NCBI GenBank assembly: GCA_945916235.1
Contig: CAMEGQ010000020.1
Location: forward strand, 1 to 37,058
From: an uncultured Porphyromonadaceae bacterium
GTDB lineage: Bacteria; Bacteroidota; Bacteroidia; Bacteroidales; Muribaculaceae
DNA length: 37,058 nucleotides
Direction of reading: 5' to 3'
The translations under genes were made by a program, and so were the position numbers. This document shows, piece after piece, positions 32,934-37,058 of this stretch; the first letter of the stretch is position 1; the number at the start of each line of letters is the position of its first letter. The notes beneath the pieces were generated by a model. It was not told the origin of the DNA. It ran no database searches and was given only the letters and a program-made list of their open reading frames with translations.

Positions 32934-33942
32934 ACGTCTGGTCAAAAGTATTGTCGAAGATTCTTGGCGGGCGGTTCATGGATATCAGGGCGCTTCGGCG
33001 ATCCGAACGGCGATAGGTGAAGGCGAAGTCAGGGATTGTGTCATCCTCGTTCGTGTGCTTCACGTCTGCTTCCGTGATAGTGATGCGATCGCCGGCGTTG
33101 CCGTCGCTGTCGAGAAGATAAATCTCCTTGGCGCGAGCCAGATCCAGGGCCACCGGCACCATGCCCGGGCGAAGCGGACCGGTGAACGCCTTCAGCGTCA
33201 TGGTCTCCTCAATGTCGTAGGAAATGTTACGGCCCTCGATATTGGCGTTAGAGCGCGAATAGGAGGGAGTCAGCTGTCGGGCTCCGGTGAGATAGATCGT
33301 TTCCCAGCAGCCGAAAGAATTGCGGAAGATGAAAGCGGGATTCGCCTCCGGAGGATTGGCGAGCACGCGATATCGGGCGCGGCGTGAGCCCGCTTTTACT
33401 ACGTAGGAAATCAGCCTCCCCTCCGAATCGACGAACTTGGCCGGCGATACATCCGCCGCCTTCCAGCCCGTGAAATATAAAAGAGGCTTGATTTTGCTCT
33501 TTATGCTGCCGTCGGGGAGAAGATATGTGCACTCCGCGGTGATCATAGTGGCTTCGTCGCAATACATCGTCACAGTCTCATATCGGCCGAGAGCGGTATC
33601 GCGCTCGGCGGTGGACGGCGTAAAGAAATAGTCTCTATGGAAAGTCTCGGCACGCTCGTCAATAGCTGTAAGGCACCGGATCACCATCACTGTCTTTACC
33701 GGGATCCCGTTCACAATCAGAGTGAACGAGTCGGAGTATTCTCCGATATAAGACTCAAGCAGCCTGTCGAGATCGTATATATAGACGAAGTGCGCGTCGT
33801 CCGGGAAATATGTCTGGGAAAGAATCTCGACCTCCCCCTTCTTGATGGCGAAAGTCATGGATTCGTCGGAGCACGCGCATTTGAGCAGCGCGAACTCTGA
33901 GGTAAACATCTTGGCGTGTAAATCTGAAACTATGGAGGCCAT
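32926..33942 (-). CDS. Unknown structural protein at the head of the portal operon
   Basis: 338 residues from ATG at 33942; the ORF could extend to a TTG, but that falls at the transcription start. Beta-rich: VEILSQTYFPDDAHFVYIY, SFTLIVNGIPVKTVMVI, ISYVVKAGSRRARYRVL. No active-site motif. It is first in the operon, 10-15 nt from the predicted start of transcription, so it is probably abundant: a tail or baseplate component is my guess. Confidence 0.6.
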   Translation of the reverse strand: MASIVSDLHAKMFTSEFALLKCACSDESMTFAIKKGEVEILSQTYFPDDAHFVYIYDLDRLLESYIGEYSDSFTLIVNGIPVKTVMVIRCLTAIDERAETFHRDYFFTPSTAERDTALGRYETVTMYCDEATMITAECTYLLPDGSIKSKIKPLLYFTGWKAADVSPAKFVDSEGRLISYVVKAGSRRARYRVLANPPEANPAFIFRNSFGCWETIYLTGARQLTPSYSRSNANIEGRNISYDIEETMTLKAFTGPLRPGMVPVALDLARAKEIYLLDSDGNAGDRITITEADVKHTNEDDTIPDFAFTYRRSDRRSALISMNRPPRIFDNTFDQTYE

Positions 33943-33957
33943 GCAATTTCTTTTGAG

Positions 33958-33992
33958 CAAAGGTAAGGATAAAAGGAAAGTAGAAAAAAGAC
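33958..33992 (-). promoter_or_regulatory. Late promoter of the portal operon
   Basis: Minus strand: GTCTTTTT (33992-33985), 19 nt, TACCTTTG (33965-33958), C. Predicted start near 33952, 10 nt before the ATG. The T-run belongs to the terminator directly upstream (33984-34017), giving a stop-then-start module. Confidence 0.65.
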
Positions 33993-34017
33993 AAGCCCCG
34001 CCATCACGGCGGAGCTT
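33984..34017 (-). terminator. Terminator before the portal operon
   Basis: Minus-strand hairpin AAGC, A-C mismatch, CCGCC, loop GTGAT, GGCGG, then GCTT (34017-33993), followed by six U (33989-33984). It ends the two-gene operon above. The mismatch and the GTGAT loop recur in the hairpin at 35763-35789. Confidence 0.85.
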
Positions 34018-34047
34018 ACCGTTGAGATGCTAAAAAATGTGCGCTTA

Positions 34048-34356
34048 TTATAATGTGGCGTTGAGCATAGCCCATTCGGGCCCCTCGCCATCGTTCATCC
34101 GTAGCCGGTAGCCGAGGAAAGTCATTGTAAGCGCCACATCCTTAGTGGTCAGTGAGCATGTGTCCTCGAGCGCCTGGACTATTTCCATGGAATTGAGGAA
34201 ACAGTCTCCGCTCTTGCCCGATGGAGCTGGGCGGAAGTGCTCGAGAAACATAGCCACCACGGGAGCCGTATCAGGCAGATTGTTTTCTATCGGGGCCGAG
34301 ATAGCTATCTCAATCTTATCTTCGTAGGAGAGCGGACGTTTCTTCTCCTCGCTCAT
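34048..34356 (-). CDS. Small soluble protein of unknown function
   Basis: 102 residues, no family recognised. Charged N-terminus (SEEKKRPLSYEDKIEI), then PVVAMFLEHFRPAPSGKSGDC and a C-terminal part LTMTFLGYRLRMNDGEGPEW. It starts in an ATGA overlap with the membrane protein gene, so both are made together from the promoter at 34888. A partner or regulator of that membrane protein is possible. Confidence 0.5.
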   Translation of the reverse strand: MSEEKKRPLSYEDKIEIAISAPIENNLPDTAPVVAMFLEHFRPAPSGKSGDCFLNSMEIVQALEDTCSLTTKDVALTMTFLGYRLRMNDGEGPEWAMLNATL

Positions 34357-34664
34357 GCGTCACCTCCTTTCTCTGATGTGCTGTCGGCTGCCCAGAGGGC
34401 GAGGAAAGCTACAGAAGCCGATACGGCCACACCTACGAGGTCTGAGAGCTCTTCCGTGTCGGCGATGCGCACGGAGTAAATGAGAAGCGCTACGAGGGCG
34501 ATTGTGGCCACGCTGGCCCACTGGCGGAAGGTCACGGCGTTAAAGAGGCGAACCGACGCCTTGCAGATGCTTACTGACGCCCGGAAGGCGCTGATGAAAC
34601 TTGCAGAGATCCTTTTTCCGGATACTCGCGCGGGCGCTTGGCCCAAAGTGATGGTCTGATTCAT
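34353..34664 (-). CDS. Small membrane protein, structured-leader operon
   Basis: 103 residues. A basic Ser/Ala-rich N-terminal half (residues 1-48), then two hydrophobic segments (about 50-67 and 77-93: VATIALVALLIYSVRI and LVGVAVSASVAFLALWA). No family recognised. It is transcribed behind a leader with competing hairpins, which suggests tightly dosed expression. A superinfection-exclusion or holin-control role would fit a small membrane protein of a temperate phage; not shown by the sequence. Confidence 0.55.
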   Translation of the reverse strand: MNQTITLGQAPARVSGKRISASFISAFRASVSICKASVRLFNAVTFRQWASVATIALVALLIYSVRIADTEELSDLVGVAVSASVAFLALWAADSTSEKGGDA

Positions 34665-34671
34665 AAATCTT

Positions 34672-34883
34672 GACTATCGAGGTTTATCGCTTTGGCAGAC
34701 TAAAAAACGGCTGCCATTCCGTTGCGATAAACCACGATAGTCGGTCCCCAGGGGGAGGATTCGGATTTCGGAATGGCAGCCGTATAAACGGGTGCTATAT
34801 GTCCGGGCATAAAAAATGCCCGATTATGTCGAGCGTCTAAACCTCCGCTCTTGGTGACCGGCAAACGGCCGTGGTTTTATCGC
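34672..34883 (-). promoter_or_regulatory. Structured 5' leader with interleaved inverted repeats (attenuator candidate)
   Basis: Order in the transcript: X1 (34883-34871, GCGATAAAACCAC), a 7-bp hairpin (34822-34804), B' (34783-34769), X2 (34742-34724), B (34721-34707) followed by U6, and X3 (34690-34672). B' and B are a perfect 15-bp pair and with the U-run form a terminator. X2 pairs with X3 at 18 of 19 positions, or with X1 over about 12 bp with one bulge. Each X2 helix encloses B or B', so it conflicts with the terminator. Two exclusive folds are thus available. Confidence 0.7.
34700..34810 (-). CDS. Possible 36-codon leader peptide
   Basis: ATG at 34810 to TAG at 34702-34700, wholly inside the structured leader. 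It begins MPGHIAPVY and ends with RNGMAAVF-stop; both arms of the 15-bp repeat lie within it, as TAAIP and NGMAAV. Its stop falls in the U-run. A translated leader of this kind could decide which hairpins form. The ORF may also be a by-product of the repeats, as no separate evidence for translation exists. Confidence 0.35.
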   Translation of the reverse strand: MPGHIAPVYTAAIPKSESSPWGPTIVVYRNGMAAVF

Positions 34884-34887
34884 ACTG

Positions 34888-34918
34888 CAAAGTTAGTCTA
34901 TTATTTGGACTTGCCAAA
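34888..34918 (-). promoter_or_regulatory. Promoter of the two-gene membrane operon
   Basis: Minus strand: TTTG (34918-34915), 19 bp, TAACTTTG (34895-34888) followed by CAGTGCG. A textbook Bacteroidetes promoter. Its TAAnTTTGCAGT core is shared with the early promoter (14004) and with 35896. It lies just past the stop of the lipoprotein gene. Confidence 0.75.
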
Positions 34919-34930
34919 ATTTTTCGAGAA

Positions 34931-35635
34931 TTATTTGAAAAATTTTTCTTTCGTCAGCACTTCGTTGTTATCCATATCGCAGAAATAGGGGTCACTCCAA
35001 GTGGCGTATTCATCTCCGCGCTCATGCTTTGCATCGGTAGCAAATTGGATATGTGAATATTGCGACATAAGCTCTTTCGTTACTTGCCTGAGTTGATCCC
35101 TGCTCAGTTTTTCAGGAGTATAAATGCGTATAGCCTCCGATTGCTTTTCTGCTATTTTAAAAGATATTCCCGCAGCAGTAAGAGTGTCGCCTACGCCTTC
35201 AGACCGTTCCCGTTCTTTCATTCTTCCATTGGTCGTAAAGACATGTTCTCCAGTTATAGATTCAATTTGTAGATTTCCGAACTCCCAAGTTCCGTCATCG
35301 AAGCGCTGAACCCAAATCCGATAAACGAATTTTGTCCAGTTAGAAGGATGATCTTCGGCTGTGAATTTCTGGAGAACTTTAAATCTACCGGGTACGGATG
35401 TTTCCTCGTCAATTGTTCCTTCATCCTCAAATTCGGCATTAGAGGCGAATTCCTCACGGATGAAATTCTGAGCCATGGATAATGCTTCAGACTCTGTAGA
35501 ATTATCTCTATAGGCTTGCGACTTATCATTCATAGCTGAATCAGATCCATTGGAAACGCAGCCTGTCAAAGCGGTTGAAGCGCACATTAAGCAACAAGCC
35601 AAGAGCACATGGGTGAATTTAGAGATTGTTTTCAT
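34931..35635 (-). CDS. Phage-encoded lipoprotein (likely lysogenic conversion gene)
   Basis: 234 residues with a signal peptide (KFTHVLLACCLMCAS region) and a lipobox LTGC (Cys26). The mature part is acidic, with FIREEFASNAEFEDEG and a WTKFVYRIWVQRFDDGTWEF beta-type repeat, no known fold. It is poorer in GC than its neighbours, with its own flanking promoters and hairpins, features of a cargo (moron) gene expressed in the lysogen. Surface lipoproteins of phages often block superinfection; that is a guess here. The start is the ATG at 35635. Confidence 0.7.
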   Translation of the reverse strand: MKTISKFTHVLLACCLMCASTALTGCVSNGSDSAMNDKSQAYRDNSTESEALSMAQNFIREEFASNAEFEDEGTIDEETSVPGRFKVLQKFTAEDHPSNWTKFVYRIWVQRFDDGTWEFGNLQIESITGEHVFTTNGRMKERERSEGVGDTLTAAGISFKIAEKQSEAIRIYTPEKLSRDQLRQVTKELMSQYSHIQFATDAKHERGDEYATWSDPYFCDMDNNEVLTKEKFFK

Positions 35636-35727
35636 ATAGATACAAATTTAAAACTGATTATAATTGCACATTTTTTAACAGCGCAAATATAATCATAAAA
35701 TCTTAAAATAAGACTAAAATAGAGATA

Positions 35728-35890
35728 AACAAAAGGCAGCACACATGGCCTGGGAAAAGGAACAGCCCCCTTCATCACGAAGGAGGCTGCTGCCTTACGC
35801 AAATTGTCATTGTGATTAACCTAAAATCTTTCCCAAATATGGGATGTCTAACTATGAAGCAGTATAACTCTTAGCCTGATAATGTCTTCT
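35728..35890 (-). ncRNA. Candidate small RNA or leader ending in nested hairpins
   Basis: From the predicted start near 35890 (promoter 35896), transcription leftward runs into AAGGCAGCA (35796-35788) pairing with TGCTGCCTT (35741-35733), followed by TTGTTT. A second hairpin with GTGAT loop is nested inside (35789-35763, C-A mismatch). An RNA of about 160 nt would end here, before the lipoprotein gene. An 11-codon ORF (35810-35775) is present within it. Whether it is an independent RNA or an attenuated leader cannot be told. Confidence 0.45.
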
Positions 35891-35895
35891 CACTG

Positions 35896-35988
35896 CAAAT
35901 TTAGCTATTTTACTTGAAAAACCGACTATAATTACCCGAAATTAACTCTAAAAACCGACTAAATACAGTTGGAAAAGCGACTAAATAA
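35896..35988 (-). promoter_or_regulatory. Activator-type promoter with three phased repeats
   Basis: Minus-strand -7 element TAAATTTG (35903-35896) with CAGTG after it; no TTTG at -33. Instead three copies of a 17-bp repeat lie upstream, with CGACTA at 35923-35928, 35956-35961 and 35978-35983. The spacings are 33 and 22 bp, three and two turns of about 11 bp, so all sites face one side. The nearest copy covers the -33 position. This is the arrangement of an activator-dependent promoter. Confidence 0.65.
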
Positions 35989-36079
35989 ACTTGATACCGC
36001 TTCAGGGGGTGGTGCGGAGGGGGAAATCATCCGCTCAGACAAATGCCTGGCCCTTCCGAATGAGGGTGAAGTGAGCGAA

Positions 36080-36105
36080 AAGAGAGCCGGCCCGAAGGTC
36101 GGCTC
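36080..36105 (-). terminator. Terminator downstream of the 69-residue gene
   Basis: GAGCCGGCC (36084-36092) pairs with GGTCGGCTC (36097-36105) with one G-T pair and loop CGAA. On the minus strand a CTCTTTTC tract follows. It separates the small gene at 36126-36335 from the promoter region at 35.9 kb. The 36000-36080 stretch beyond it has no gene. Confidence 0.7.
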
Positions 36106-36125
36106 GTTGTTTCTGACGACATCAA

Positions 36126-36335
36126 TCACTGAGCGAAGCAGCCCTGCACCATAGTGTAGTCCACATCGTCGAACATCGATGCGGCAGCACTCTGGGCGTC
36201 TTCCTCATTGTAGGCGTAGACAGTGACAATTTCGCTTTCGCCGTCGAAAAGGATTACTTCCACCCAGTATTCCTTGAGGATGTCGCGGTTGGTGGGGAGG
36301 GAGGAGCAGAAGGAGGAATTCATAACGTATGTCAT
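36126..36335 (-). CDS. Small acidic protein (69 aa)
   Basis: 69 residues from ATG at 36335; the ORF is open for 89 more codons upstream, but that part has no protein-like composition (36336-36602 reads as structured non-coding DNA). An ATG four codons in (36323) is an alternative. The sequence EYWVEVILFDGESEIVTVY and NEEDAQSAAASMFDDVDYT looks like a small alpha/beta fold. No family recognised. It is followed by a clear terminator. Confidence 0.55.
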   Translation of the reverse strand: MTYVMNSSFCSSLPTNRDILKEYWVEVILFDGESEIVTVYAYNEEDAQSAAASMFDDVDYTMVQGCFAQ

Positions 36336-37058
36336 AGTTGTAAGAGTTTGGGGGTTAATCACTGTGCGCCGGGGCGCGTTTGATTTACACCGCAAGACAA
36401 CGGAAGCGGAGTCAGCCGCGGAGCGGCGCCGGACAGCAAGGGTCAACAGAAAACCGGAGGCCCGAATACTCTTGGTCACAAAGTGGGAAAGGAAGATTTT
36501 TTCAGTGGACAGCGCTTGCCCTTGTGTCGTGGATGAAGCGACGTAACTTCGCGTGTGGAAATTCAAATGTGCCTGGGCTTGCACGAATAGTAATAACCCC
36601 AACTCTCAACTGACATACATATTCCTCCACTCTCACTACCTGCCGGCTGCAGGCATCCGGAATAAAACAGGAAGTCACCCCGACAGCGAAAGAGAAAGCC
36701 TCTTAAAAGCCTAAACCGAGGAAGACCCAATGAAAAAATTACCGCCCGATGCACGACAACATTGGACCACACACCTTAACAGCTGCTCGCCACTGATTGA
36801 CCGACAGAGGAAAAACACTGAAATAAAGCCTTTTAAAAGTGAACGGAACCCCATCGGGAGGTTCGAACTCCGCTTCCCCGGCGAAGAATGAGCCGGTCGG
36901 CGCGTAACAGGTTCCATGTCAGCCATTTGGATGATATGGAGTGGAGCGCCGAGGGACTGATTTTGAAGAAATCACGCCCATAACGAACCGAAAGCGCAGA
37001 GAATCAAGCTTTTGGGAGGTAGAATCTGCGCCCTTGCGGCGCAGGAGGCGAAGCGTAA
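36336..37058. other. Gene-free segment at the right end of the window
   Basis: No credible coding region in 723 bp; the open frames have unusual composition and no motif. Many potential hairpins: a 7-bp stem at 37026-37044 (CTGCGCC/GGCGCAG), a long-range pair 36432-36442 with 36519-36528, and a 71-nt segment (36845-36915) closed by GGAACC/GGTTCC with a T-arm-like hairpin. Joined to 1-530 it forms about 1.25 kb of structured, gene-free DNA. Packaging site or a large structured RNA are the options. Confidence 0.55.

Noticed and set aside
35632-35775. 47-codon ORF ending on the start of the lipoprotein gene.
   Set aside because: Starts inside a terminator hairpin and is rich in Phe, Tyr, Ile and Leu as expected from AT-rich non-coding DNA.
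36336-36602. Upstream extension of the 69-residue gene to 158 codons.
   Set aside because: The added part has basic, low-order composition and falls in the structured gene-free region.
36845-36915. A 71-nt tRNA-like fold on the minus strand (GGAACC/GGTTCC closing, CCGGC/GCCGG, T-arm-like GGAG-TTCGAAC-CTCC).
   Set aside because: Four extra bases lie between the T-arm and the acceptor stem, the anticodon loop would have nine bases, and there is no D-arm GG. Not a functional tRNA; kept only as part of the structured region.

Overview
The window reads as the complete genome, about 37 kb, of a temperate tailed phage (siphovirus-like) of a Bacteroidales host, in its circular or packaged form rather than integrated. 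Host assignment rests on several things. Promoter-like sites follow the Bacteroidetes pattern (TTTG about 19-20 bp upstream of TAnnTTTG), Shine-Dalgarno sequences are weak or absent, and the tail fibres carry BspA-like leucine-rich ends. The integrase, the primase-helicase and the small proteins are of kinds I associate with Bacteroides-type prophages. No host genes are present. The integrase and its probable attP lie in the middle of the sequence with phage genes on both sides, so both window ends probably belong to one gene-free segment of a circle.

Layout, read leftward because nearly all genes are on the minus strand. An immunity region at 13.9-15.9 kb has divergent promoters, an XRE-type repressor, the attP region and a tyrosine integrase. 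The early operon runs from 13.9 to 8.7 kb: small regulator, LuxR-type regulator, primase-helicase, then small proteins. It ends at a terminator followed by a dense GTAGA-repeat region that is a candidate origin. Next come a possible late regulator, a 10 x 10-bp tandem repeat, and the head operon (7.1-0.5 kb): protease-scaffold, capsid, probable tail tube, PLD-like protein, small and large terminase. Then there is about 1.25 kb without protein genes, spanning the window junction. Continuing from the right edge: a small gene, a lipoprotein probable cargo gene, a two-gene operon with an elaborate structured leader, and the portal/connector operon (33.9-28.7 kb). Two paralogous tail fibres follow, interrupted on their downstream side by a tnpB-only IS200/IS605-type element. 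The lysis cassette (two small membrane proteins, amidase, probable unimolecular spanin), the tape measure (1428 aa) and a tail hub protein close the circle at the integrase.

Regulation is unusually legible. Four promoters share GTCTTTTT-N19-TAnnTTTGC and head the head, portal, fibre and tape-measure units. In at least two of them the T-run is also the tail of a terminator hairpin. A second group shares TAAnTTTGCAGT. The most unusual segments are the leader at 34.67-34.90 kb (interleaved long inverted repeats, U-run, 36-codon leader ORF), the phased repeats upstream of the promoter at 35.90 kb, the GTAGA array at 8.28-8.56 kb and the gene-free junction. All functional calls come from reading motifs by eye; no database search was run.
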